DNA of 64,000 nucleotides from Whitmania pigra (taxonomy: Eukaryota; Annelida; Clitellata; Hirudinida; Haemopidae). Each line of letters opens with the position of its first letter. Positions within the stretch are counted from its first letter, which is position 1. The notes under the pieces were generated by a model, which made no database searches, was not told the origin of the DNA, and saw only the letters and a program-made list of their open reading frames with translations. The stretch lies in assembly GCA_021613335.1 (NCBI GenBank), contig JAJTWR010000308.1, positions 3,082,001 to 3,146,000 on the forward strand, read 5' to 3'. Both the position numbers and the translations under genes were made by a program. Shown one piece after another: positions 1 through 13,064 of this stretch.

Positions 1-286
1 CAAAATTCTCGAACATTATTGATACAGATTTTGACATTACATCACTTTATGACACATAAAACCCCTTGTTAAATATGGGCTTCCTAAAAAGATTAAAACT
101 TATAAATTACGTAAAAGTGTGTTTTTGGGGAACCCATAATAGAAAGGGGTTTGCTATGAGCTATAAAATTAAATTTACAAGATGCAATCGAACTTCTAAG
201 TAAGTTCCTGTGGTATATAAACGGGATACATTTAAAAAAATATTTTTTAGTTTATTATATATTGATAGTAATGTGAAAGTTTCGTG

Positions 287-977
287 ATGGCTGGAGATAA
301 ATCATTGTCTGATAATGGGAAGGGGTTTAAGTCTTTAGGAAAGCCAAATATTTAAGATTGATTATTACCCAAGAGCTCAACAGGTCCACACAGGTTATAT
401 CTAATTATATGGATGCTCCTGAAAACTATCGAATCCAAAACTTTCTATGAAGAAAGAAAAAATTGTCTGCCAAACAGGAGAGGCTGCTGGAGAGGAGAGC
501 ATCGTCAGGCAAATTTTCTGCCACACCAGCTCAGAATTCAGTACAGAATTAAAGTTGACTGTGCCTTAGACCGTGTTGGGTTTTTAAGCCAATATCTTGG
601 CTTAATTTAAATTTTGGACTCTGGGTTTCTAGGTTTTTTGTTTAGAAATCTAGGTGATTTTGGAAAAAAGTTTTGAGGCAAAAATAATATTCTGTGGGGT
701 TGTTTGGTTTATCTCATAAAGAACCTTCATCACTAACGATTTCCTTTTCCGTCATCTTTGTACGCGCGTCCCTTGAACTTTGATTTTTGGAAGAATAGAC
801 GATGATGCAGTTACTCCATTTGCTAGAAGTGTTGATCCACCTCGCAAGAAAGCTAAGATGGGGTTCAATCAGACATTTAATAATGATTTGTTGACAGACT
901 TCGAACCAGAGCATTGGATACAGGCAGATCCCAACAATCACTTTGGAGTGAAATGTTTGCTCGTGTTTATTGAATAA
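287..977 (+). CDS. possible 3' exons of an unidentified gene
   Basis: Three stretches look like coding exons, but I cannot name the protein. A short open segment begins with an ATG near 293 (reads MAGDKSLSDNGKG). A second segment near 448-555 reads KKEKIVCQTGEAAGEE and ends before a plausible splice site. The third, about 787-977, follows an AG and reads DDDAVTPFARSVDPPRKKAK, then an acidic and aromatic stretch, and ends at TAA. The basic PPRKKAK motif could be a nuclear localisation signal (inference). Exon joins were not resolved, so this may be a partial gene whose 5' end lies left of the window, or a pseudogene. Nothing else is supported from 978 to 1886, which is AT-rich. Confidence 0.25.
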
Positions 978-1886
978 CACTCATGTAAATCATGATGAGG
1001 CATTTTCTGATACTGTTGAACTTTTGAATTAATTTAAAGTTCTGTTTGACTTGTTTCATTAATAATCTGATATTTATTTAATTTGGAACCCATGGCAATC
1101 TATAATAACACGAATAGCAATCAAAAAATGATAACTGACACAAAATCATGCCGTTTTGCGTGACTCAGAATGCCCTCTAAAGGATTATCATTATTTAGCA
1201 AGCATATCGCATTTGTTGAGACTTTTAAGCTTTCCTGTCCCAAGAGACACAGTCTGAATTGAGATTTAAATATTTAAAAATTTAATACATCAGCAACTAG
1301 CAGCATAACTTTTGTGTCATAATCTGGAATCCAAAACATCCGAATTTAATTTGCACAAAAGTACAATTTAATGGAACATTACTCAAAAGTTAAAATCAAA
1401 GATCATAAACTTAAAAAATTGTAATACTGGACCAATAAACACTTAAGATCAACCAAAATATCCCACCTTAAAAAAGAATATTTCTATAAGATTATGCAAA
1501 ACGTTTGGAGAATCAAAGTACCAAGAATCTTACTTTCAAATCTTAACAACCTCTCAAACAGCTGTGAATAAGGCATGACATTTTATGGTTCATAAATAAG
1601 TGAAAGTGAAGACAGGTAATACTAAATAGTATTAATTGAAACTTGTCCAGTGAATTCAATCGGACATGCTCAATGGAAAATATATTTCCAAATTACTTGA
1701 GAAATAGTTAATGGTTATATGCAAACTTCATTCAACAAAAATTTATGAGAGCAACAAAAAATTTATTCTAAGAAGCTAAGATAAAATTCTCATTCATAAG
1801 CATTATTTATTTACAAAGGGTTTAATAGATCATTCTTAAACATGGTAAAGCCACCGCAACCACTCGGCTAAACAATGGAAATGACA

Positions 1887-3892
1887 TCAAGCAAATAATA
1901 CATATTCTTCCAATGGTTTCGGTAACATGGCACAATCTGCCAAACCAGTCAATGAAATGTTTTTCCGAATCACATTCCTGCACATTTGCTTCAAGGATAG
2001 TTCTGAAAATCTAGGATGGATAATCATGGCTTGACCAGAGTGAGACCTGAAGAAAATAAATTAATAGAAAATACATCAGCAACTAGCAACATTCAACAAC
2101 CCACCCTACGCAGACGTATCTTCCGTCCTTCGAATAGCAACACGAATAAGCACCCTCCATGAAAGTCTTCTCCGTAGGATAATTTGCTGACTCCAGACTC
2201 CACTGGTAGATAGTGCTACATTAACATAATCATCAACAGTTAGATTAGCTCAAATGGAAGGAATCTTGGAAAATGTTTGTCGCGCGGTTGCACGATTGGT
2301 TAAAAATAACTTGATCATTCACCCAGTTTCGCACACAGAGACGAGAGAAACGTTGTTTGGACAGAAGGATACCCAGGTCACATGAGCTCCATTTTCTCCT
2401 CCTGCAAACATGAGGGAGGGTTCAGGAAGGAGATGACTGAAATAAAAATGATTATTAGTAGTCATTAATTAAACATATTGTTACAAAATACAACTAATCA
2501 TAAATTATATTTGACTAATACCTTGGACTTTTAAGAAAATAAAATAATAAACTAACATAAAATTAAAAGACAATAAAATATGCAAAGAAGGGTGTAAAAA
2601 GAAGAATATACTTCAAATGGGCAATGATGCCTCCCGTCAAGATGTTCCAAACGATGACTCGCGTGTCGTGAGATGAAGACGCAAGCATGGTGCCATCTGG
2701 TGAGAAGTCCATTCTCGACACGTGGTTGACGTGCCCGAGAAAACGTCGGACGAGAAAGTCATCTTTTATCCTCCACAAGCACACCTTTAGAAGTCATTAA
2801 AACGTCAAAGAATTTGCATTTCATCAAGCCCTTGTAAGTCATGGCATTATGAAACTAATGAGGTGCTGATTAAACACTATATTTTTGGCCCATTCCATCC
2901 AGGTCACTTTACAAGTGAACTTAAAAGCAAGGTTTTTACAACTCTTTAAAGTTAAGGTACTCTTTGCAGCTATTTGTAATCTTGAGCACATTTAAAACAT
3001 GTGACGCTGCAGTAGGACAATAATTTGTTTACTTTGAATGCAGAAATAAAATTGAAAATGTTTGTTACTTGTAAACTGTTTCCACCGGCAGCAACATATT
3101 TGGCGTCAGGCGACCATCGACAGCAGAAGACTCGAGAAAAGGGAGTCTTAATGGTTTTACTCATGTTACCATCGTCATTAAAATCCCAGAACTTTATGGT
3201 GCCGTCGTTGGAGCCAGACGCCATCATAAATATGTTCTCAGGGGCAAAATGGAGATCTCTTACAACAGATGAATGATCCATAAGTTCGAGTCTCAATAAA
3301 CCTATAGCAAAGTAAAGCATTTCATATTTTGAATTCTAAAAATTAATTAGAATTGTGAATTATAAGCTCCAAATCTGAATAAGAAGAAATGGAGCAAACC
3401 GGTATTGATGTCCCAAGCTCGTATCCTGCCGTTCGAGAGACCTGTGGCAAGGATGTCGTCAAACACGTGATATCTATATCTTCCGTGGTTTTGAAAATTC
3501 TCCTTCATTCGTTGAGTCTGATGGCCGAAAGCTATAGACCAAACTTCTGCACCGGTTGCAATCGTCCTCACTAACGACCACGAGAAGGAGGCATCTTTGG
3601 GACTAAGGTGATTCATCTTTTCATTAATCGGTTAAATTTTATCGAATAAACAATTCACAAAAGCAAAAATACATGATTTAATCGAGTTCAAACAGAGCCA
3701 CTTTGATTTCATTAAAGAAATCACACCTGGAAAAAATTCACACCTGGAAGATATCTTCATCAACTGAACGAAAAAATTGCTGCACGACCAAGCGAAATAT
3801 TTTCCATCAGGGGACCAATCACAAATGCCGTTTGCAAAAATGTTGCTCTCGACAGCGATCACTGGGGCGGGCAGTTTTGCTATAATTTTCAT
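1887..3892 (-). CDS. WSB1: WD40 repeat and SOCS-box protein (WSB1/WSB2-like)
   Basis: Seven coding exons join in phase: 3892-3744, 3602-3400, 3301-3069, 2784-2612, 2436-2323, 2215-2105 and 2046-1887, giving 380 residues against about 420 for vertebrate WSB1. The product reads as WD40 blades throughout, with landmarks DWSPDGKYFAWS, ILATGLSNGRI, MDHSSVVRDLHFAP and FSPDGTMLASSSHDTRV. The last exon carries a C-terminal SOCS box (LSLKQMCRNVIRK, then LPKPLEEYVLF). In this family the SOCS box recruits Elongin B/C and Cullin-5, and the propeller selects substrates for ubiquitination. The ATG at 3892 is directly preceded by an in-frame TAA and sits six bases after a splice acceptor, so a non-coding 5' exon probably lies upstream. 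WSB1 and WSB2 cannot be told apart here. Confidence 0.9.
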
Positions 3893-6563
3893 TTAATCTG
3901 TTGATAAGAAAAAGATTATAGAATTTCAAATTACATTAAAAATTTGTAATTAATATATCTAAACCTGCCAACTATTATCAAGGCTGAAGGCACTTTCAGT
4001 TTTACTTCAATCAAATCACATAAGCAAATTGCATGAACAATGTATTTTTCAATGTGAACAAATATTATTGACCAGTTTTGTGTGTGGATGGGAAAATGAC
4101 AAAAGCAACACAATAAAGCTGATCTTAATGAAGAGAATTTAACTGTCAGTACTGTATGCATATACAAGCTCTCTGATCAATGATACAAACAAAATTTTGC
4201 CATTGTAAGTTATTAAATCATTAGGAAAGTGACATGAATTTGATGCAAGAGAGACTATGTTATCATTAAACATTTACAAATAGTCTGTCTAAGGGGAGAG
4301 TAAGCACAGGTAAGATAAACACAGAAAGTCTTAATTGACATTTTATTGAAGCATGCAATAACATCAATGATAGTCTAAATAAATTTACTATGATTTAAAA
4401 GTTTAAGCTCCAAGTATAAACATGGACACATGTTCTACAGATCATTTAAATAAGAAAATATCAATTAAGTAAAAACAATATGTAGCTATGAAATCTAGAA
4501 CATAGATCTCAGCTAATTTAAAAAAGTAAATTTAAAAAAAGCGTGTGACCTAATAGTCTTAAAAATATTTGCTGATGTAGTAACGTGAAAATGAGGTTTT
4601 TAATAATACATTTAGTAGGTCCATAAATTTATTAATCGAGAAATACTTCTAACATAAGACACATACATCTGATTAAAACATTTAGAATGCAAAACTCTCG
4701 AATGGATAAGAATAGAGTGATTAGCGCCTAGGCAAAATAAATTAGCAAATCATTTATTTTAGGCTTACATGCAGCGGGTTAACAGGTAAACCACTTCCAA
4801 TAAATAACCGTGCCAATTCTAAAACAAATACAGCAATTACCAAAGAATAGGCGAAGACTAATAATAATCGTTAAAAACTTACCTTAGCGAGATATAATTA
4901 AATTATTATTTAAATAATATTTACGTTTTCAATTGCTCAAGCTATGTTAAAATAGAAGACATTCATTAAAATTGTTTTCAAGGTTAGCCACTAATTTTCA
5001 ATAAAATTTCCATTTGCATCTCTAACCATTTATCTGAAATCATTCATTTCAGTTTCATTTTCTCCTTTAAACGATTCGCTACACTTGTTGTGGGAGGTGT
5101 TCTGTTTAAATTCTGTAATCGTTGCAAACTAATTTGCTTAATTATGCCGCTCAGCTTAGGTTTTATTTTCTGTCTTTGTCAGGTTGATCGGTCGATGAGT
5201 TAGCGTTATTTATTTATTTATTGAAACTAAAAAGAGGCTCACACATATATTCATAACAGCAATAAGGACATTAATGACAAAATGTATTGTTTTTTCTTTA
5301 AGATGTTCGAATGGCCAACCGAGCAATAACATGTTAATCAACAAACGTCAATAAAATCACCTCAATACAAGAAATAATCAAGCTTTATGCCGCAGGAACT
5401 TTTGAGCTGAAATACATACATCCAACTTAATAAATTGTTTAGAATTTTTCTCTTCTCTGTTGATGATCACTTGTAGATATGGTGCGGGAAGGACAAGCTT
5501 CAGGGGACCCGACAATTTTTTGAATTTCTCCGATTTTCGTGCGAGATACTATGACGTGAGACAATGATTGCTGCAACTGAAAACCAATAGTTTCTGCTCG
5601 GGGACGTCATTTCATTTTTTTCCAAGGGTCAAACCCTCGCACAAGATGGAGGTTCTTTCTTTATGCATCTATTCTAAAGTCAGAGAGGAGCCGTTGCCTC
5701 CATGGCCCTCCCAAACGACTTCCCCGTCTAAACGGGATGTTTTCTGCCCCTTCGTGTTCTATGGTATACAAGCTTGCTCAGGTCTAGCATTCCTGCGAGC
5801 GATGGTAAAAACAACAGTCTTTACGTTGTATTTCTGAGCTTCAACTAGCCATCTTTCAGCTTTCAGATTTATGATTTGATTTCAGTCCTATTCTCAGGGA
5901 AATTATCCGTTTCGCCCGGGCACTGAAACCCTTATAAGCTGGTTATATTAACGATTCAGATTTAAATATCACTGAGGTCTTAAACCTGCCAAATGACGAA
6001 CAGAATTATTTGTTTGAAGATGCTAAAATTGATTTAGAACTTAAAAGCATTGAATTTATTGGCTTTGAAAGATTTAGCGTAGAGTAATGCAATATAAAAT
6101 AAATCGAGCAGTGTTTGGTAACACAACTTCATGGGTTGCACTTTTCCACATTTGTCACATTTTAGTTGTTTTTTCTGAAAATTATAAATTGAAAGTATGA
6201 TTAAGAATAAAAAATTGTAGCAACCATTTTGTAAGGAGCGTGTTGTGAACTTGCATGACCTTTAGAGGTCGAAGGTATTTTTTTGTGAAATCAAGGTTCG
6301 CCATGCAGGCCGCCAAACTTTCTCAAAAAGCTGCATATTACAAATGGATGCGATCATTCTCTTGTTAGCTGAAATAACATTTTATTAACTAAAGTGCCTC
6401 AAATTTACACTTTTCTGAAATTCATAACCAAATTTTTGCAATACTTTGTGATGAAATTAAATAATATTTAATTATTTGCAGCGTCTGCTGGTCCATTGGT
6501 TAGCCATTGAATCGTAATGGTCATTCCTCATTGACAATCAAGAGTCAAAATATTTGTGTTTCA
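3893..6563. other. intergenic region between two divergent genes
   Basis: This is AT-rich sequence between the WSB-like gene (leftward) and HIBADH (rightward). It should hold the 5' non-coding exons and promoters of both, but I could not place a TATA box or start site. It contains one copy of a dispersed repeat (5599-5690). It also has a short open stretch, 5938-6087 (+), reading YINDSDLNITEVLNLPNDE and ending at TAA, possibly an old exon or transposon scrap. Short TTTA runs occur near 5205-5222. Confidence 0.5.
5599..5690 (+). repeat. dispersed repeat copy A, with a short hairpin
   Basis: The segment shares an ordered series of blocks with 22391-22480 downstream of histone H4: a GGGAyGTC block, a T-run then CCAAGG, ACCCTCG, and finally TCTATwmTAAAGTCA. 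In this copy the core reads AGGGTCAAACCCT, a 5-bp stem with a 3-base loop. A related core, AGGGTTAAACCCT followed by CG, appears near 39305. The family is not recognised. Confidence 0.45.
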
Positions 6564-8658
6564 ATGCAATTGCAGACCATAGGCTTCATTGGACTTGGAA
6601 ACATGGGAAGCAATATGGTGAATAATTTATTGAAAAAAGACGTGCAAGTTGTGGTTCATGATATTTCTGAGGGAGCAGTATCAAAGGCTGTTGCAACAGG
6701 TTTTGCAGAATAAATGAAGGATTTTTTATTATTTTTTTTCTAATTTTAAAATCATTTTACTAATATGTACAAATTAATATAAGACTTCTGTTAAACGTGA
6801 TTCTCACAGAATCATATTGTAAATAATTTTGTTTTCCTAATTTCTCCCTTATTTTAAGCAAAATCTTTGAGCCAAATCTTTTTAGGAGCTAAAAAAGCAT
6901 CCAACCCTGCTGAAGTTGCATCTCTTTCAAAACACGTGATCACGATGCTCCCATCATCTCCACATGTTAAAGATGTTTACCTTGGAAAAGATGGCATTCT
7001 CAGGTTGCTAAAAATAGTTGCAATAAATAACTAGCTCATGTTTAGTTTTGATGATGTAGCATGATTAGAGAATGTACGATTTTCTTTAGAAATTTGTAAG
7101 TAGGGTGAAATTTCTATTTATTCATATATATAAATACTATGAACATCAGCTAATTTTGGGTAGATCTATTTATACTTGAAATTATTATAATTATTTCCAT
7201 TCTGTACCATTTGCTTTCATCAAGGATTTACACAAAAATTAGAATTACTTACTTTAATATTCTAATTTTAAGCTTTTTATGAAAGTTATGTGCAATGTAA
7301 ATTAACTGGATATGTTTGATCACAGTGATCACAAATAATTGTTTTTAAAAAATAGCACTTAATAAAAATTTTTTTGAAACTTATCTCGAGAATCATATTT
7401 AGTAAAATATACTTATTTATTGAGCTGTGAATAATATTATTCAAAATGTAATAAAATGCATTATTTAATCCATTATTATCAATGATTATGTGCTGATTGT
7501 GTTCCACAGTGGTGCTCAAACAGGAAGCCTTTTCATAGACAGCAGCACCATTGATGCTGACGTGTCCAGAGAGATGGAAAAACAAGTTCTAAAGAAACAA
7601 TGCATTTTCATGGATGCACCAGTTTCAGGAGGTACAAAGGGTGCTTTCGGATGTTTTAGATTTGAAATATTTTTTATTGCAGGTGTAATGGCAGCCAAGG
7701 AAGGGACATTAACATTTATGGTTGGAGGAACTCAGCATGCCTTTGAAGAGACTAAAACCATTCTGGACAAAATGGGGAAAAATATTGTTTACTGTGGTGC
7801 CAGTGGAACAGGACAAGTTTGTAGACTTTAACTATGCCTTTTCATATTCACAAACTAAATGCTTAAAAATCTTAATTGTTATGTTAATGTCTGTTTAAAG
7901 GCTGCCAAGATTTGCAATAATATGTTACTTGCCATTTCAATGATTGGTACTGCAGAAGCCATGAATTTAGGTCAAAGGTTGGCAGTTATACTAATTATCT
8001 TTGGTACATGGTTACTAACTTCTTTAGTTAAAATGTATTTTTTAAAGTATTGTTTGATTTTTAATAATAGTAAAAATAGTTGATTTGTATGACCCTGTGC
8101 ATACAATCACAAAAAATGTTTAAAACTTCAGGTTAGGCATGGATCCTAAGTTGCTTGCAATGATTTTAAATATGAGCTCTGGTCAGTGTTGGTCGAGTTT
8201 GAAGTACAACCCCTGTCCTGGAGTTCTTGAGAATGTTCCCTCCAGCAATGATTACCTTGGTGGATTTGGGACTTCCCTCATGGCTAAAGTTTTTATTTTG
8301 TTCCTTACTTTTATTACTGATATATTTATTTTAGAGTTCAAATTACTAAATTAAATTCTTATAATAGATTATTCTGCTGCTAAAGTTGTGAGATGTATGA
8401 TTTCATTTGACAAAACTGAACCTAACAAATTTTACAAAATTTGGAGAAATCAGATTGATTTGTTTGTCTAAATATGTTTATGATCATTTCAAGGATCTAG
8501 GATTAGCACAGAATGCTGCAACATCCACTTTGTCCCCAACCCCACTAGGGTCTTTAGCTCACCAGATTTACAGAATGATGTGCAACAGTAACTTGGCAAC
8601 CAAGGATTTCTCATCTGTTTATTTGTTTCTTCAAAAACTTGAAAACAAATCAAGCTAA
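6564..8658 (+). CDS. HIBADH: 3-hydroxyisobutyrate dehydrogenase
   Basis: Catalyses NAD+-dependent oxidation of 3-hydroxyisobutyrate to methylmalonate semialdehyde in mitochondrial valine breakdown. Seven exons join in phase: 6564-6699, 6886-7003, 7510-7631, 7683-7816, 7901-7977, 8132-8288 and 8494-8658, for 302 residues. The Rossmann motif GFIGLGNMG lies near the N-terminus, followed by the substrate-site segment DAPVSGG, the FMVGG strand, and GTGQAAKICNN, which holds the family's catalytic lysine (about residue 173). The C-terminus ([21 protein letters not shown]) is typical. From the chosen ATG there is no mitochondrial presequence; vertebrate enzymes are about 30 residues longer. A spliced upstream exon, possibly using the AG at 6575, probably supplies the presequence, so the start is the weakest part of this model. 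Confidence 0.93.
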
Positions 8659-11169
8659 ATCCAATAATTCTGTTTCAAATCTGACCATGAATTTGCTTAG
8701 TTTATTTTAAAATGTATTGTATTTTATTACTAACAGATAATGAGTCATACATATATACAATTTGTTTTGGTGCATCTCAAAAAGCACTTTCTTTAGTGCT
8801 TATTAACACTAGCATTAATTGATATTTTATGTTTATGTGTCTTTGCTCGGCTTAATGCTGCATTACGAAACTTATTTTATAATTTTATTTACATATGTAA
8901 CAAACATTAAATTTATTAACGTGTGCTTCAATTGTGTGTATGTGTTGATTTTTATCAGGATCAACAAGCGTTAACATATCAGTTTTAATAATTAATGTTT
9001 GAATAAATTAGAAATAAATGAATTTTATATGCATGTTTTGTTTGGCTGAAATATTTTCACTTGCAAAGGGAATGGTATTGCGATTAAAAATAAATATGGT
9101 TTATAATATAATTTATAACCTGTGAATAGGGACTTCTCAAATATGTCCGAAGATTTGCTTTATTCTCAGGTGTTGAAATTAAAAGGAAGGAAACAACAAG
9201 TAAAAATGAATGGATCTACAGTTGTAAAAGTTATTTTTACGTCCATGTTTTCTCTCTAAGATTTGGTCGTATTGTTTGATATTTTCCTAAGGATCACTTT
9301 CCACATTGTGTTGCCAATTTTATTTTCAATTAAATTGTTAGTACACTACTAATTCGGTATATTTGGCATTAATAAATTGGAGATCTAAACTTTTAGAAGA
9401 AATTTTCAATCAATGAAAGCTTACAATTTAAATAGCACTTACTTGCGTTGCTTAAGCGGGATGACAATTTATGTATTTAGAAGCTATAATTAATAATGTT
9501 ATTGGAAGCCAACTGATTATTAATTCCAACAAAATATTCCAAAGCAAATGTGTGTAATATAATGAAGATTGAGCGAAGGTATAACGTCTAATCAAACTTA
9601 AAATTAAAAGTAATAAGCAAATAGGTAATAGTGCCTGGCTAGTTTTGAGACTGCTTGAAATGCACATGAGGCAAGTTTGCTCTGCAGCAATTAACAGGAC
9701 ACCTTGCTAAATTCAACATATGCATGCATTCTCAAATACATAAAATCTCACATCGTTCACCCTTAATAATTATCAAGAGATTAGCAGATTCCATGAATAG
9801 GCGATCTTGGTGATCGATGTAATGCCGTCTTGCAAACGTCTTATAAACTTGCAACTTATTCAACTACTAGTTAATGTTTTAATCCCTAGTATTTACGTTT
9901 GTTACATCATCAAATTTTGGCAGGCCCAACTGGCCAACATAGAGTCTGCTATGTCATAGCAACAGTTTCGATGTTTTTAGTTGATCTCTGAGTTCCGTTG
10001 ATGCAACGACTTTCGGAAAGTCGTGATGAATTCTAAATTATTAACATGTGATGATGACAAAGTTAGGAAAGAGACTTACTTTCAGAAAGTCTTGATAAAT
10101 CCTAAAATATTTTTATGTGATGACGACGAGGTTAGGAGAGGGATTCATGTTGATTGCTTGATTAAAGAATTTGCTATCAAATTGGTCACTTTATGTTTCA
10201 CTACCTGATTCGAAGCTGATATTTGTATCTGGAGTTACGTGCTAAAAGCACAAACGAATTAGTAGCTATCATGGCGTCCCTCCCGCACTTTGAATGTACG
10301 GGGCATTTTTTCAATTTATTTGTTCGTATTCCTAACTTTCGGTTTAATTGAAAAAATAGATTAATCCCAAAGGTTGCATAATTAATTGTGCTTTTAAAGC
10401 ACAGCACCAAACCAAGTTCCAGCAAATACCAAAGGATCAGAGTATGAATACCTAGGTGATTCAGATCTTAATTGATTATCCAAAGGAACCTAAGCATACC
10501 ATGAGACCTCCTGCAATTCCCTGTGGAGCTCAGACATGTGAATACTACAAGATTAAAGAAAAAATACCTGACAAATTTAACAATCCAGGTATATTCATCT
10601 CGTGAACCGTATCATTGCATCATGACAGCTTCTAATGCAAATTCTTGATTTAAGACCTATTCAGGGGATATGGAAGGAGAGACTGCAACCCTCGATACCG
10701 GACATCAAGCAGCGAACATGGTTCAGTGATGCCTAACGTCCACACAATGCCTACATCTTTTCATCTCAAAAATCAGGAATTCACCAATGTGAGCATGGCA
10801 ATGTCCCACCACTTTAATTCCTTCAAGTTATTATTAAATTGTTTCAATCCACAGATTCAGAGACAGGGAGGGATGTATAGGAACCACTCTCTAAACACTT
10901 AAAAATTTATAAGAACAAAGCGACACATGAATTACTCTTAAGTTCAGTTGAAAAATATTTTCAAGAAGCATGAATGTTGTTTGAAGCTGGAATATTTCTA
11001 ATCACTAAAACTAAAAACATAAATGTGATGCACACACAAATCAAGAGTATTGACTAAAGCCAACCAAACTTATTTTTAGAACTAGAACTATAAGAAATTC
11101 CTGACATATTTTTAAATGGTACAATCAAAAAGCTGCTGATATGACAAATAAAAATGAATCAGCTTGCAA
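8659..11169. other. intergenic region between HIBADH and AK2
   Basis: The HIBADH 3' end is followed by AT-rich sequence with several AATAAA hexamers (for example near 9001 and 9012), which could serve as polyadenylation signals. Apart from the 69-bp duplication at 10012-10149, no gene or recognisable element was found. Open frames near 9452-9667 (-) and 10201-10425 (-) have no recognisable motifs and are probably chance. Confidence 0.5.
10012..10149 (+). repeat. two-copy 69-bp tandem repeat with an open frame
   Basis: Two adjacent diverged units of 69 bp. Both are open in one + strand frame (10023-10208) and give two 23-residue units that share CDDD(K/E)VR, with hydrophobic residues before it (KLLT, KIFL). 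A period that is a multiple of three and the kept CDDD core suggest past coding use, but there are no convincing splice sites and the protein is unknown. Confidence 0.4.
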
Positions 11170-12205
11170 TCATTTGCTTCTGGCAATAAATACTTTGTCT
11201 TTGGACTTCAAGCTGTCAAATATATTAATTATTTCCTCAAACACTTTTTTGGGGGGAAGGCTAGCCTCAACATGTCTGTGGAGATCTTTCTTGCCATAAT
11301 AATCTACGAGAGGCTTTGTTTGTTTATGGTAACTCTCAAGTCTCTTCTTCAGAGCTTCAGGATTGTCATCTGATCTGTGCACCAGTGGCTCACCAGTTAC
11401 CTTGCAGAATAAAATTCATTAAAACATAAACTAGAAATTTTATGTGAAACAGCTTACATCATCCATCATTGGAACTTTTGGGGGATTGAACTCCGTGTGG
11501 TAAGACCGTCCACTCGACATGTGGATGAGCCTTCCAGTTATTCTCTTTACAAGCAAGTCATCATCAATCCTAAACTCAATCACTGCATCTAGCTTCTGCT
11601 TTCTTTTGTCAAGTAGTTCATCAAGCTACAACACATAAATTATTGTAAAATCAGTTTTATTGTGATTGCTGATATCCACCTTCTCAGCTTGCACAACTGT
11701 CCTTGGAAATCCATCAAGCAAAAACCCCTTGCTGCACTCTGGCTTTTCAAGGTTATCATTGATCAGCTCCACCACCAAGTCATCACTGACAAGCTTCCCC
11801 TCATCCATGACTTGTTTCACTCTTTGGCCCAATTCTGAACCAGAGGCAACAACAGCCCTAAGCATGTCACCTGTTTCCCGGAAAGGTCACTAATTAGTGC
11901 TATTGGAAAAAGCGCATACCTAAATAGAAACTTTACCTGTGGAAAGATGACATGCACAAAATTTCTCCGCTAACTTTGGAGCCTGCAAAAAATATTTAAA
12001 CCTTTCAGGTCGCAATTTATCCATTCGACAACATGCTGTAGCAATTAATCACCAAATGCAATCAACTCAGGCTCCAGGATATATTGGCTAAAAGACATAA
12101 TTTTATACGAACTTGAGTACCCTTTCCACTGCCTGGCGGGCCAAGAAGAATGGCATTAACGCCCTCCACATCCTTATTTTTCTTCCAAAAAGGTACCCAA
12201 GGCAT
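11170..12205 (-). CDS. AK2: adenylate kinase 2 (mitochondrial intermembrane space type)
   Basis: Interconverts ATP and AMP with two ADP. Five exons join in phase: 12205-12113, 11982-11937, 11870-11680, 11625-11458 and 11400-11170, for 242 residues (vertebrate AK2 is about 239). The P-loop reads [12 protein letters not shown], followed by the AMP-binding segment [13 protein letters not shown], then [10 protein letters not shown], and the lid beginning [16 protein letters not shown], which is the long-type lid of AK2 with [15 protein letters not shown]. The start used is the ATG at 12205 (MPWVPFWKK). The frame remains open upstream of it toward a possible acceptor near 12250, so a longer N-terminus is possible. 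AK2 is imported without a cleaved presequence, so its absence is expected. Confidence 0.94.
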
Positions 12206-12608
12206 ACCGGGCGACTTTGATGCAGGTAACGCAAAGACCAACAACAAGCCGACTATAAAACAAGGACAACGCTCCAAAGAAAATTAAGTCTCATCAAATG
12301 CTGTCTGCAATGAAGCACTATTACTCACCTATTAATTAGTTTTTTTTTAATGTTATTAAGTACAAATTAAGTATATTTTTAAAAAATTGTGAAGAAAAAC
12401 TTAGTACTTAGGAAAATGAAATCTTACAAATTACTTCTTTTAACTCCTTCTATATTGAGTATATATTTTCATATTGTAATAATATATATATTTTTTTATA
12501 TTGAAATAATTTCATATTGTAAAAAAACTTATTAGTTTGCAACTTGTTTTATTAACAAAGTTTCTATTTTGAGCAACTCCTTGCTGTTATCAACCAATTG
12601 CTGTTATC

Positions 12609-12811
12609 CAAACGGGATCAAAGTAAAACCTGGAGGAAGCAAACTGTCTTTTGGTTCATCCAACAATCTATCATGAGCTGGCTTATAATTCCTAGGTTTG
12701 CTATATTCCACAGGAGAAGATAGTGGCGTGAAACTAATTTCTGGATAAAGACTTTGGTTGGTCCAGGTTCCGCGTGAGTTGCCAACGGCATTTAAAATTA
12801 AGCAGGCAATC
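12609..12811 (-). CDS. terminal exon of an unidentified short protein
   Basis: An AG acceptor (GCAGCAG) is followed by about 66 codons ending in TAA. The product begins IACLILNAVGNSRGTW, continues NQSLYPEISFTPLSSPVEY, and ends LLPPGFTLIPFG. The composition (many Pro, Tyr and Ser, no stops) looks like real coding sequence. Upstream on the same strand, near 12985-12890, a frame reads a strongly hydrophobic segment (SAFAISLASIFVALIIGV), which could be a membrane anchor of the same gene, but the join between the two could not be resolved. Its 3' end is about 0.4 kb from AK2. Function unknown. Confidence 0.4.
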
Positions 12812-13064
12812 TGCTGCTAATATCACATAAGTTGGGGAAATTGCTGCTGTCAAAATTTACTCACGCTCTGTATCGCTTGAAACATCAAGTTATTGGAACA
12901 CACACACGCCTATAATCAGCGCAACGAAAATGCTTGCCAAACTTATCGCAAAAGCGGACCTGATCCAATTCGTTGAGGACGTTATCCTTTCTCTGTTGTA
13001 TTAAATTGAAAATAAGTCAGCTGATATTTTCAGCAAAATCAGTTTACCATAACTCCTCAAAAAA

